From Effrenium voratum (taxonomy: Eukaryota; Sar; Dinophyceae; Suessiales; Symbiodiniaceae), in NCBI GenBank assembly GCA_963377175.1, contig CAUJNA010000196.1:234410-298409 (forward strand): a stretch of DNA of 64,000 nt, given 5' to 3'. Position 1 is the stretch's first letter. Every line of letters starts with the position of its first letter. This document shows positions 1 to 11,068 of the stretch, piece after piece. A model generated the notes under the pieces. The model was not told the DNA's origin. It saw nothing but the letters and a program-made list of their open reading frames with translations, and ran no database searches. A program made the translations under genes and the position numbers.

Positions 1-300
1 GCAAGAATGTGGTCAGATCTCCAACCCGCCAAGCCAAACCACCAAGCCATCGGGAAAAATAAGATTACCCATCCCCCTGTTGGTTTCTTTCTGGGAAGGT
101 TCAGCTACAAAGTGGCGACCTTTCTTGCGGCCCACTGGGGCATCACCTCAAGTCCTCCAAACTGGTCAAACCGGACTGGCCCCGGCCAAGTGAGCCGCTT
201 CACAGCCAGCACAAAACCAACCACAAGCATCGCAACCGAGGCCACCACAAAGCACCACCACCACCCCCACCACCACCACCACCACCACCACCACCACCAG

Positions 301-332
<32 letters not shown>

Positions 333-950
333 AGAACGAGAACAAGAACAAGAACAAGAACAGCAACAGCAACAGCAACAGCAACGCCAACCCCAACAAG
401 AACAAGAACAAGAACAAGAACAAGAACAAGAACAAGAATAAGAACAAGAACAAGACCAAGACCAAGACCAAGACCAAGGACAAGGACAAGGACAAGGACA
501 AGGACAAGGACAAGAAGAAGAAGAAGAAGAAGAAGAAGAAGAAGAACAACAACAACAACAACAACAGCAGACAGCAGACAGCAGACAACAAACAACAGAC
601 CACAGGCCACAGGCAACAACCACAACCACAACCATAGCCACAACCATAGCCGCAGCCGCAGCCACAGCCGCAGCCACAGCCACAGCCGCAGCCACAACAG
701 CCACAGCCACAGCCACAACAGCCGCAGCCACAGCCAGCAGAACCAACCAACCGGCAACGACCAATCAACAGCCAACAACCAGCAACCAGCAAAAGCAACA
801 GCAACGATATCCACGACGACGACGAAGACGACAGCGACGGCGGCAGCAGCAACAACAGCGGCAGCGCCAACACCAGCAACAGCCACAACCCCCACCATCA
901 CCTCCTGCAAAACCGCCACTGCCACAAAAAACAACAGCAGAAAAAAAAAC
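1..950. repeat. Low-complexity A/C-rich tract
   Basis: The first kilobase is dominated by short purine/C repeats: CCA repeats at 245-298, an uninterrupted run of 30 A at 301-330, CAAGAA-type hexamers at 331-540, CAA and CAGACAG repeats at 541-580, and CACAGC/CAGCAA repeats to about 900. The apparent open frames on both strands (poly-His, poly-Gln, poly-Val) are products of this composition. No gene is supported here. Confidence 0.9.
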
Positions 951-1300
951 AACTACGATGACAAGAAACAAACAAACGCAAGAACGGCAAGAACGAAACA
1001 TCAAAAACCACGCCGTAAAAAACCACGAAATCCGCGATAAGCATGACAACCGCAACCACGACAACCACAAGGACACCAAATATGTTCTTACTTATCTATG
1101 GCTGATGGTTTGGTTCGGCAAGGGCCCAGGGCCCCCTAGCCAACGGCCATTCAATATTCGGGCTGCAAAGCGCCAACAAGGCAGAAGCAGCTCTCACGCG
1201 CACATACGGGTGTGGCTCAAAGTTCAAGAGCTAGGGTTACACAGGTTTTGGTCTTTGATTCCATTTACCAAGGGCCCATTTGAGTACATTTTGCTGAGCC
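950..1300. other. No recognisable feature
   Basis: A short transition from low-complexity to ordinary sequence. I see no conserved coding motif, repeat or RNA gene. Confidence 0.5.
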
Positions 1301-1329
1301 ACAGCCACATGCCCCAAGACAAGTCAACC

Positions 1330-1490
1330 AGGAAAGCGGCCGACGGAGCGCCTCCTGCACCTCTTCTCCCTCCCGCGGCCATGGGGGCTGCGCACACTGC
1401 GCTGCTGGCAGCGCTCCGGCGGCAACCAGCCGGGAGAGCAGGGGGCTCTTCGCCTGCCGCTTTGGCTGAATGACCTGCTGGTTCGATAGG
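1330..1490 (-). CDS. Possible exon of the ankyrin-type gene
   Basis: On the minus strand one frame is open and includes a stretch around LLSRLVAAGA that resembles the second helix of an ankyrin repeat. The sequence is GC-rich and lies downstream, in transcription direction, of two better ankyrin exons at 2.1 and 2.7 kb. I did not find unambiguous splice sites. It may instead be unrelated GC-rich DNA that is open by chance. Confidence 0.25.
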
Positions 1491-2019
1491 CAGGGAAGGA
1501 GCCCTATAAACCATCTCCCATGGCTTCCTTTATCCCTAGGTTGATTCCCACCCTGCGCCATTCCCTACTGAACCAGCAAGATGAGAAGAGCGATTCAACC
1601 TCCCAGTTGAGCGAGTCACTCCATGCCTGGCGTGCCACGTCTCTCACTGTGAAGTGCTTGTACGGCCCGAACTCGTGCAAGCCACAGCACACCACGTTCC
1701 TGGCCATGTGGGCGTCGCGCTGGCATGCTTCGTTTTTTGCACTCAACGTCCCACGTCCAGCTGAAATAAACACAAACTCAGGCCTTGAGCATGGACCTTG
1801 GGCTGATAGAACCCCCATTCACCATGGCCGAAGCCCGAACCCCCACGTTTCCACCTATAGGTCCCCTGCGCACTTGGCTTGTTTAATGATCAGGCACCCC
1901 GCTGCCCACATCCACTTAATCTCAAAACCGAGCGCCAATGGACCTGGCGCAAGCTCGCGGCCTGTGAGCCGCGCTCGCACCCAAACTGGCCACCAACCGC
2001 CCCCCGGACTTCCGGGCCC

Positions 2020-2111
2020 CCGCACAAATCGATGGCCGCGTGCGCCAGCAGCAGCTCGCAAATCTTCTCCGTTTTGGAGTCCATGCAGGCCGCAATGAGG
2101 GCGGTGTACTC
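2020..2111 (-). CDS. Ankyrin-repeat exon
   Basis: Minus-strand frame beginning after a CCCCAAG acceptor at 2112. It encodes EYTALIAACMDSKTEKICEL followed by LLAHAAID, which fits the ankyrin consensus: TAL then A-A in helix 1, I-LLL in helix 2 and the closing A-D turn. Ankyrin repeats are protein-interaction modules. This exon probably belongs to the same gene as the ankyrin exon at 2.7 kb, about 540 bp upstream in transcription direction. The 3' limit is uncertain because the open frame runs on into GC-rich sequence. No other domain is visible, so the protein's role cannot be stated. Confidence 0.55.
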
Positions 2112-2645
2112 CTTGGGGAGGCAATGTGAAGCACAGCTTTGTAAGGTCATTGATTTCGGCTTCAAGATTCCCAAAGCCGCTTCGGCAATGACAAGCAGCC
2201 CAACAAACTTCCGCCTGCAAATGGGTCGAGATGTTTTTGTAGGAAGCCAGAATGCTTAAAGCCCAAGGCTTTGCTACAGCCAAGGTCCAAGGAAGACATA
2301 CCCTACGCACACCAGGTTCGTCACCCCCCACATGCCCAGCCTGCCGGGCCTCCTTGCCCTGGAAAGTCGGGTGCTGACTTCACGCTGCGATATATTTTAT
2401 TTGACACGAGCGTTGGCATCAACATCACATAGCAGCGAATTGAATTGCATTACATGAAATAAGAAACAATAACATGGCACGACATGTCAAAACACAACAC
2501 AATTAGGCATTCACACACACAAAAAAACACGCACACCTACCTGAGCATATACGTGTTTATGCGTTATATATGGACTGGAGTATGTCTATATCTATATATA
2601 TATATATAAACATGAAACATATGTACATGCCCACGTATGTGGGTG

Positions 2646-2804
2646 CTACGCATCAGGAGCTCGGCGTTTCTGGCCAAAAAATGTCTCGCCCAAAACGTCA
2701 TCGTCCTCCCAGCTGATGGCACAGGAGCAGCAGCCGTCGCTGCCCTTGATGCGTTCCTCCCGCAGGAAGATGCTGTTGGGATCCGCCCCGGCAGCCAGAA
2801 GCTC
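2646..2804 (-). CDS. Ankyrin-repeat exon
   Basis: The frame opens after a CATTCCCAG acceptor and starts ELLAAGADPNSIF, a textbook ankyrin helix-2 and loop (ELL-AGADPN). About 35 charged and Cys-containing residues follow. At the 3' end the sequence reads GATGCGTAGC, so the exon may end at a GT donor (about 2650) or at the in-frame TAG (2646). With the 2.1-kb exon it makes a minimal minus-strand ankyrin gene. Its upstream exons would lie beyond the CATA array or be lost. Confidence 0.55.
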   Translation of the reverse strand, partial: ELLAAGADPNSIFLREERIKGSDGCCSCAISWEDDDVLGETFFGQKRRAPDA

Positions 2805-2819
2805 CTGGGAATGCATCAC

Positions 2820-3555
2820 AAATACACACATACATGGACTACATTACATAAATAACATAATATACATAACAAAACATTACATACATACTTTACATCATAC
2901 ATACATACATACATACATACATACATACATACATACATACATACATGCATACCTACCTACCTACACACATACCTGCATACATACATGCATACATACAGAT
3001 GAACACATACATACATACGTACATACAGACATACATTACATTACATTGCATTGCGTTACATACATATATACATTACATCATACATACATACATGAATACA
3101 TACATACATACATACATATATACATACATATCTACATACATCCATTACATAACATACATACATACATACACTACAATACATACAGAACACAACATACATA
3201 TCATAACATTACATACATACATTATATCATACATACATACATACATACACTACATTACATACATAACAGAACATACATAACATAACATTACATACATACA
3301 TTACATCATCCATACATACATACATACATACATACGTACATACATACATACATACGTTACATTACATACACAACATAACATACATAACAAAACATTACAT
3401 ACATACATTACATCATACATACAGACAGACAGACAGACATACATACATACATTAAGTACATTACATACATAACATAACATAACATAACATAACATAACAT
3501 AACATAACATAACATAACATACATACATACATACATACATACATACATACATACA

Positions 3556-3586
<31 letters not shown>

Positions 3587-4380
3587 CATACATTGCATTA
3601 CCTACATAACCTAACATACATTACATTACATTACATACATTACATTACATTACATTACATTACATTACATTACATTACATACATACATACATACATTACA
3701 TTACGTTACATACATGAAAAAACATAACATAACATAACATGACATACATACATACATACATTACATTACACTATTTTACATTTCATTACATTACATCACA
3801 TACATAACATAACATTACATACATACATTACACCATGCATGCATACATACATTACATACATACAGACATACAGACATACAGACATACATACATACAGACA
3901 TACATACATTACATACATAACATAACATACATAACAAAACAAAACAACACAAAACAAAACAAAACAAAACAAAACATACATACATACATACAAAACATAC
4001 ATAACATAACCTACATACATACATACATTACATACATACATACATTACATACATACATACATACATACATAACATTACATTACATTACATCACATCACAT
4101 CACATCACATCACATCACATTACATACATAACATAACATACATAACATAACATTACATACATACATTACATCATACATACATACATAACATAACATAACA
4201 TAACATAACATAACATTACATTACATACATACATTACATACATAACATAACATACATAACAAAACAAAGCATAACATAACATAACATAACATACATACAT
4301 ATACATTACATTACAATACATTACATTACATACATCCACACATACATACATACATAACTTTACATACATACATACATGCA
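2820..4380. repeat. CATA-type microsatellite array 1
   Basis: About 1.5 kb of CATA tetramers (plus strand) mixed with CATTA, CATAA, AAAAC and CAGA variants. TIHTYIHTY-type and MYVCMYVC-type frames on the two strands arise only because the repeat contains no stop. The array ends sharply at 4380, where unique sequence begins. A second array of the same type and orientation starts at about 6523. Confidence 0.95.
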
Positions 4381-4822
4381 CCTTTGCCGCCTGAGCGCTC
4401 TTTTCCCACTCAGTTGGCCGGCCGAGTCAGTGTGACGGTGGCCACCCAGCTAACGCAGGTGCTGCTGTGGCTCAGCGCCTGCTCACCCCCAGCCGTGAAG
4501 GAGAGGCTCAGGAGGCTGGTGGTGCCCAAGAGCAGGAGGTTGCATCCCAGCTTCGAAAAATTGCAGACCGCGAGGCAGCTTGGCCAGGCACCTTTCTACC
4601 GGCCGTTGCGTTTCTCGCAAGCATCTCAAACTGTTCATGGTCCTCAAGGACCGCATCGGGGAGGAAGACTCCCTCGCCAGGCCTTGTCGCAACCCACCGG
4701 CCCAGGCCTCCGACCCAATAACGCGGCAGCGCCCCGGACAGGAGCGCCCCGTGCTGACGTAGAAGAACCGGGCAAGGGGCCTGAGCGATCGGAATTACGC
4801 GACCAGGCTCGGGGCGGAGCAC
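4381..4822 (-). other. Unidentified sequence downstream of ORF1 relic
   Basis: Unique sequence between the CATA array and the ORF1 relic. A minus-strand frame is open from 4822 to 4508 and may continue the same retroelement, but it carries no motif I can name. It is followed directly by the microsatellite, so any polymerase part of the element has been lost or was never here. Confidence 0.35.
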
Positions 4823-6272
4823 TCAGGCATTCGTCGGGGCAGCGTCGGCGCTGCCTTTCTCCTGCCTCTTTCCTGCTCCCTTCTTTCCTCTTCCTCCTCC
4901 TTTCTTGTCTCCTGCATCTGCCGGAAGATCGTTGCTGCTTCCAGGCCTTTGCTTGGATTCCAGCCTCCGCTTCCGGTCCGCGTAGTCGTCGGCCTCCCTC
5001 AAATGGGCCATGAACGTATCGACCGGCTGTGCTGCATTTCCGCCGGACTGGGGGCTTGATGGCTCGAAAAGGAACTGTATGGCGGAGGAGCCTCGAGGGA
5101 GATTTCCTGGGCCGTGAGCCACGACCCTCGGTCCACCGCTTGTTGATCGGCCTGAGCCAGCATGAGCATCAGCCGGGCTTTGCACTCGTCCACTGACCCA
5201 GACTTGAGGGCGTCCAGAGCTCCTGCGACTGACCAAGACAGGCGCACCATGGATGGGAAGTTCTGGATGCGGGACCTGTGCTCTACCCAGCCTCTCCACG
5301 AGGCTTGCACGTCGCCGCAGTCCACCCCGTCGCAGAGCAAAGTCCTCCTTCGTGTTGGCCTCGATGCTCTTCCAGATCTCCTTTGGTTGATCCACCAGGG
5401 ACTTCCGGAGGTGCCGATACGCTTGTGCATGTCTCCGAAAAACCATGCCCAGGTTGTCCGCCCCTCCTCCAGAGCCGCCGCCGTAGTCGTCGAGGACGTC
5501 GTCGAGGCTCCTGGCCTCTCCTTTCGGCTTTGTCTGAGCGAGGTTCTGCACGATGCTGGTCAACTTCACCAGAGCTTGTCCGACTGGGTCGCTGGGCTCT
5601 TCATCCTCCACAATCTCCAATTCCTGAGCACCACGGACGTGCGAGCTGCGAGCGCCGAGCGCACCACCGTGACATGAGCCAGGGATGCCAGCCTCGGTAC
5701 GATATCCAGGAGCTGATGGTTTGCGCAGTGCAGGAGGACGCTAGGCCTGGTGGAGATCCAACTTCGTCGGCAGTCTCGAAAACGGGCTCGGGCTCCGCCT
5801 TTCTCACAAGCTTGGCGATCTCCCCCAGCGTTTGATTTATATCGACGATCCCGAGCTCGAGCTGCCCGACTCTCGCGTCGATGCTCTCCCCGGCATGAGG
5901 TTCGCCCGTGGTGATGCCAAACTTGTCTCTTGCCAGGGCTTGAAGGGAGGCACCCAGCGGTAGGAAACCGACCTGAACACTGTCCACAGGTTCCGCCATC
6001 TCCTTGGGAAGACATGCTGCGACTGGCAAATAGGGGCCTCTCCAAGGCACCCGTAGGAAGAAATCTCCGCTGGGCAGAACGGCGACCAGAGTCTTGCCTT
6101 CGTCCCCCACAATCACAATGCTCGCATAGGCTACGGAGCCTGAAGGTTGAAAAACGCGAAGTTGTAGAGGGCAGTAATGAGATTCACCGCCCCCTTCGAC
6201 CTTGTCACTGAGAACGGCAACGGAGGCAAGATCGATCCCCCCGCGCCTCACTGATTCTTCTCTTTCATCCAT
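4823..6272 (-). pseudogene. Decayed retroelement ORF1 / Gag-like gene
   Basis: Starts at ATG 6272. The N-terminal part (RGGIDLASVAVL, HYCPLQLRVFQPSGSVAYAS, LVAVLPSGDFF) flows into a region with DPVGQALVKLTSIVQNLAQ, then YRHLRKSL-DQPKEIWKSIE, WVEHRSRIQNFP, and ADQQAVDRGSWLTAQEISLE with PPPYSSF. I recognise this order as a protein family abundant in dinoflagellate retroelements, usually taken as the Gag/ORF1 of a reverse-transcribing element. Here it needs at least three frame changes: near 5740, where the frame moves to the one starting EIVEDEEPSD; near 5330; and near 5030, where it returns. The C-terminus is Lys/Gly-rich, as in nucleic-acid-binding proteins. This copy is therefore a relic, and its element class is uncertain. 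Confidence 0.7.
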
Positions 6273-6277
6273 CAGCG

Positions 6278-6490
6278 CCCCCCAGGCCAGCTGCCGCCGG
6301 CCGAGGACACTGCCAACTTCGCCTCCCACTCGGACGGGAACCCGCAGAAGATGGACCCACCGAACTTGCCGTGCTTCATGATGTGGATCTTGGCCTCCGA
6401 GTAGGAGAAGAAGACCTTCAGGCCGCCGTGGCGAGGACCGAACCCCCCACCCAGGGCCCCGCCCCCGATGAGGACATTCTAGCCCCCGAG
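6278..6490 (-). CDS. Possible coding exon or 5' part of ORF1 element
   Basis: A minus-strand frame just upstream of the ORF1 start encodes a plausible folded sequence (GGLKVFFSYSEAKIHIMKH, then GKFGGSIFCGFPSEWEAKLA) and stops at about 6276, immediately before the ORF1 ATG. It could be an upstream reading frame of the same retroelement or a host exon. I do not recognise the family. Microsatellite begins just upstream, so no start is preserved. Confidence 0.35.
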
Positions 6491-6522
6491 CTGCGCGAGG
6501 CTGCACATGTGCATGGGTGGCA

Positions 6523-6922
6523 TAACATACATACATACATACATACATACATACAGACATTACATTACATTACATTACATTACATTACATTACATTACAT
6601 TAATACATACATACATACATACATACATACATACATACATACATGCATGCATGCATGCATGCATGCATGCATGCATGCATGCATGCATGCATTACATACA
6701 TTACATACATTACATACATTACATACATACATACATACATTACATTACATTACATTACATTACATTACATTACATTACCTCACATTACATTACATTACAT
6801 TACATCATACATACATACATACATACATACAAACATACATACATACATTACATAAAATACATACAGACTCACATACATTGCATACATCCGTGCGTACATG
6901 CATACATACATACATTACATAC

Positions 6923-6955
<33 letters not shown>

Positions 6956-8200
6956 CATTACATACATACATTACATACATACATACATACATATATTACA
7001 TACATTACATGCATACTTACTTCATTACATACATACATACATACATACATATACTTACATACATACATACATACATACATTACATTACATTACATTACAT
7101 TACATTACATTACATTACATTACATTACATACATACATACATACATTACATACATTACATTACATTACATTGCATTGCATTGCATTACATACATACATAC
7201 ATACACTACATAACATAACATTACATTACATTACAGTACATTACATTACATTACATTACATACATACATACATTACATTCATTCATTCATTCATTCATTC
7301 ATTCATTCATTCATTCATTCATTACATTACATTACATTACATTACATTACGTTGCATTACATTACATTACATTACACTACATTACATTACATTACATTAC
7401 ATACATACATACATTCATTCATTCATTCATTCTTTCATTCTTTTCATTCATTTCATTCATTTCATTCATTTCATTCATTCGTTCTTTCATTCCTTCGTTC
7501 ATTCATTCATTCGTTCATTCACTCATTCATTCATTCATTCATTCATTCATTCATTTCATTCATTCATTCATTCATTCATTCATTTCATTCATTCATTCAT
7601 TCATTCATTCATTCATTCATTCATTCATTCGTTCATTCATTCATTCATTTCATTTCATTTCATTCATTTCATTCATTTCATTCATTTCATTTCATTTCAT
7701 TTCATTTCATTTCATTTCATTCATTTCATTTCATTTCATTCATTCATTCATTCATTCATTCGTTCATTATTTCATTTCATTCATTATTTCATTTCATTCA
7801 TTCATTCATTCATTCATTCATTCATTCATTCATTCATTCATTCATTCATTCCATTTCATTCCATTCCATTTCATTTCATGTCATTTCATTTCATTTCATT
7901 TCATTTCATTTCATTTCATTTCATTTCATTTCATTTCATTTCATTTCATTTCATTTCATTTCATTTCATTTCATCTCATTCATTCATTCATTCATTCATT
8001 CATTCATTCATTCATTCATTCATTCATTCATTCATTTCATACATACATTACATACATTACATACATTACATACATTACATACATTACATACATTACATAC
8101 ATTACATACATTACATACATTACATACATTACATTAGATACAATACAACACAACATATAGCAATACAAGACAAGACAAGACAAGACAATACATACATATA
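6523..8200. repeat. CATA/CATT/CATTT microsatellite array 2
   Basis: A 1.6-kb array that changes repeat unit along its length: CATA and CATTA from 6523 to about 7270 with an ATGC island at 6644-6690, CATT tetramers from about 7270, CATTT pentamers (7640-7980), CATT again, then CATACATTA (8037-8130) and finally AAGAC. A long plus-strand frame encoding YIHT, FIHS and FISF repeats is a by-product of a stop-free repeat, not a gene. Confidence 0.95.
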
Positions 8201-8681
8201 ATTATATATAGGGCCTGTCTGCCGTGCTGGGGGTTCAACTACGCGCCTGTCGTCGCACGCCCCACACCCTCAACCCCCACCCCCTCAACCCCCAGCCCCT
8301 CTCCAGCACACACACCCCACCACGACCCCCCTCTCAAACCTAACCTCCCCCCAGCACCCCCCCAAACCTCCCCCCCGCGCCCCCCCAACCCCCGGACTCC
8401 ACGTGGCTCGGCCGAGCCGGCCACTCGGCTCCGCTCGGCTCGCGGTCCTGCACCTTCAGGGCGTCTCCTGCGAAAGTCGCCTCCACCAGCTCCGGGCAGC
8501 GCTGCAGGGCCTCCGCTTGAAAAACCGCGCGGAGCTCACGGGAAGCGGCCAATTTGGTCCTGTGGTTTTGCCTGGGAAAAGAAGCCGATGATCCAAGAGC
8601 GGTCCAATGATTAGGAATTTGTCTATTGGTCTAGTTGGTCTAGTTGGCCCCTATTGGGATTGGGGGGGCTTTGTGGGGGGG
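8201..8681. other. C-rich spacer with one possible minus-strand exon
   Basis: 8220-8400 is C-rich low-complexity DNA. At about 8400-8560 one minus-strand frame (VFQAEALQRCPELVEATFAG) has amphipathic, coding-like character and could be a host exon, but I see no family signature. The far end abuts the copia 3' LTR at 8682. Confidence 0.3.
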
Positions 8682-9200
8682 TGAGGCCCGCTGCCGGGGT
8701 GCCTATCCCAGAAGGGAACCCTGTGGTAGTAGAGGTCGTTGATTTGGCCCTGGATCTATTCCGGAGAAAGTCCAATATGCCAATATGGAGGATTGGAGGA
8801 TGGATTGTCCCTGGTGGCTTGTGTTGACTGTGAATCCTGTAAAGCGGTCTGCAAGCCTTTTTATCAATGTACCATGTGTCGAATGACTGTACAAATGACT
8901 TGAAGGGACTTGAGCCAAACATGTCAGCGGAGTGTGTGAATAGGTCAATGTGTAACCAAAAGCAACACAAAACAGACACAAATTTCTTTTGACCTGAAGT
9001 GTCTGATTGGCTTCTTGGCCTTATGTGCCGTAGCCATACTTGAAAGTACCGTGGCCATGTATTGTTACAATGATTCATCCAATTTTGGCGCGGATGATTT
9101 GTCATGTGAGCAAAATGGAAAACAGTCTGTACTGATTTTGTGAGATACCTAGATGTGTCGAAAAGTGACGCACAACGCTATGTACATGCAGGACGAATGT
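8682..9200 (-). repeat. 3' LTR of copia-like retrotransposon
   Basis: Reading the minus strand, the segment ending at 8682 is TTCCCTTCTGGGATAGGCAC followed by CCCGGCAGCGGGCCTCA. The same segment (one base different) precedes the Gag gene at 20979, and the match stops exactly at the CA in both places, as expected for an LTR 3' terminus. The opposite LTR border is not resolved; I place it near 9200 because the last coding remnant ends at 9332. Positions 8854-8969 recur at 97% identity at 27263-27378. Confidence 0.6.
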
Positions 9201-9331
9201 GAAACTATTGATCTCTCACTGAATAGTCTTGTTGGCGGTGAGGATCAATCTGGTTGTAGTTCGTAGTGCTGATCGTGTGAGTCTTCTCGGTCGGTCGAAT
9301 GAGTGCCAAAGGTGGCTGCTTCATCAGGTGA

Positions 9332-11068
9332 TCAGTGGTACCACCGACGGCTGCTGTCGGATTGACTGCCATAGTCTCCATAATCATTCCAGGCCGAGTC
9401 GCCATAGTCTTTCCATTGCTTTGGATTGCCCCAGTACGAGTCGGAATCTTGTGAGCCATTCATGAACATATCGCTGTTCACGTGCTTTAAGCGTTCCGCG
9501 GATGAGACCTGATAGTCGAAAATAGCAGACGTTGGATCGTTCCGCATGGCTTCCAGTTGTTCATCTCTCATGGCGTTCATCTCTTCCTTCCGGAAAACCT
9601 GCTGGATATTCGTTTTGCCCCATCCAAACACGAATGCATCTGGGAATGTTCGGTCATACCCTGATCCAGTCTTCATGTATAAGTGATGACGAACAATGGA
9701 TTTGATTTTAGGGTGCATGACGTCTCCATTACATACTCCATTCTGTCCACGAGTGGCAGATGCTCCGTCTCATTCCACAATCTCTGATATGCCCTCATGA
9801 GGATATTCATGAGACCATTGGCATTGAAGACGTGCTAGAGTCTGCTGCAGGTGTTCGCGGGTTTGTTGGCGTCTCCAGTGATCGCATCACATTGGTACAG
9901 TGCCACGAGTGGCAGGATTTCGTTCTGAAAATCTTCCCGTGCTGCTCCATGGCTGATTGAGGGATGAAAGGGTAGCAAACGGGAGGTCTGCCCTCGTTAC
10001 GTGGCGGCTGTCAAACTCGAGGAGTGATTTGTTGGATGATTTTGGGAGCATACCACGATACTCATCACTCTGCTCGATGTGGAGAACGACAATCTCTTTG
10101 TTACGTCCGTGTCCTTGGACAGTGGTGCGTGTTGGCAATCTCGGTCCGATGTACTTCTTGGACTCAGTAAACATGGATGGTCCCGTAGTTGCCAAGCAGT
10201 CCGAGGTCGGAATGTCGTGTTCAGGATCAGTGCAATTTTCCTCGGTTCCGAAAAAACACCTGAACATCCCGAATGTGGTTCCCCAATTCTGACTCTTTGT
10301 GGAAAGGTGTCTTGCCAATATTTCCACTCTTGCGGAAGGTCCGCCGCGGACAAAGCATGCAATTGGTCTGGATGACCATTGCTTGATAACGATGCCCTTG
10401 TACCCGAATCGGATGAACGTCTTGATGAGTTCTCTGGATTTATCATCTTGAGGACTGAGGAATGCGTCTGCTTCATTGAGGCATAAGATGTGTGCGCTGT
10501 TCTGCATCATCATCTTCACGATTGGTCGGTCCTTCATCGCCAGGTTGTACACCTCCCTGCCGTCCAACTTTGGATTCCTCGTGAGGTTTCCATGGTTCAT
10601 AGTAAGCATGTTGATCGTCAGGGATGAGGTGAACTCATGCGTCTTGAGATGGTCCACAGGGGGGCGGTCGGTCGGCTGCATCAGCGATCCCAGGATATCG
10701 GCAAATGCTCGGATGATTTCCGGGTCGTCATGTGACCTAAGCAAGTGGAAGCTTAATAGGATATCCGGACATTGGCTGTGCCTTCCTGTACTCGTCCATG
10801 GTGGGACATTCTCCTCGATGGCGGAAATAGAACTCTTCTTCTCCGAGATTGACATCAGGATCGACGTGCCAGAGGCTCTCTCGCATTCTGTCAATTTAGG
10901 ATGAGCTCTCCTTGGATCCTTGTTGTACTTCTCCATGAAGCGGAGGAAGTTCTTTTTGGTTTCCACGAGCTCTTCCTCGGCGTCCTTCTTGCTCATTTCT
11001 ATTTCGAGGTAGGTTTCCTTGAGTTCCTGGATGAACTCGTCTAGGTTCTTGGAATTGCGATACTCCAT
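9332..11068 (-). pseudogene. EEP-type nuclease domain, copia accessory ORF (decayed)
   Basis: This minus-strand block continues from the phosphotransferase-like ORF. After a Lys/Glu-rich coiled-coil-like start (about 11000) it shows the signature of the exonuclease/endonuclease/phosphatase fold: a strand ending in Asn (INMLTMNHGN), a metal-binding Glu (HILCLNEADAF), and after a one-base frameshift near 9960 the Asp-x-Asn motif (DAITGDANK, about 9865). One in-frame TAG (near 9836) and another frameshift near 9720 interrupt it before a last open piece, 9718-9332. Such nucleases cut DNA or RNA phosphodiesters; in LINEs a related domain nicks target DNA, but copia elements integrate with an integrase and do not normally carry one. 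It lies inside the LTR boundaries, 3' of RNase H. The final His motif is not certain. Confidence 0.65.

Noticed and set aside
301..330. Run of 30 A as a retroposon poly-A tail
   Set aside because: It lies within A/C-rich simple repeats and no gene or LINE-like body ends at it.
6507..8201. Long plus-strand open frame (564 codons) of YIHT/FIHS repeats
   Set aside because: Entirely microsatellite; the frame is open because the repeat unit has no stop codon.
9096..9117. CCATTTTGCTCA as another spliced-leader remnant near the copia LTR
   Set aside because: One base is missing in the core and no gene start follows; too weak to claim.
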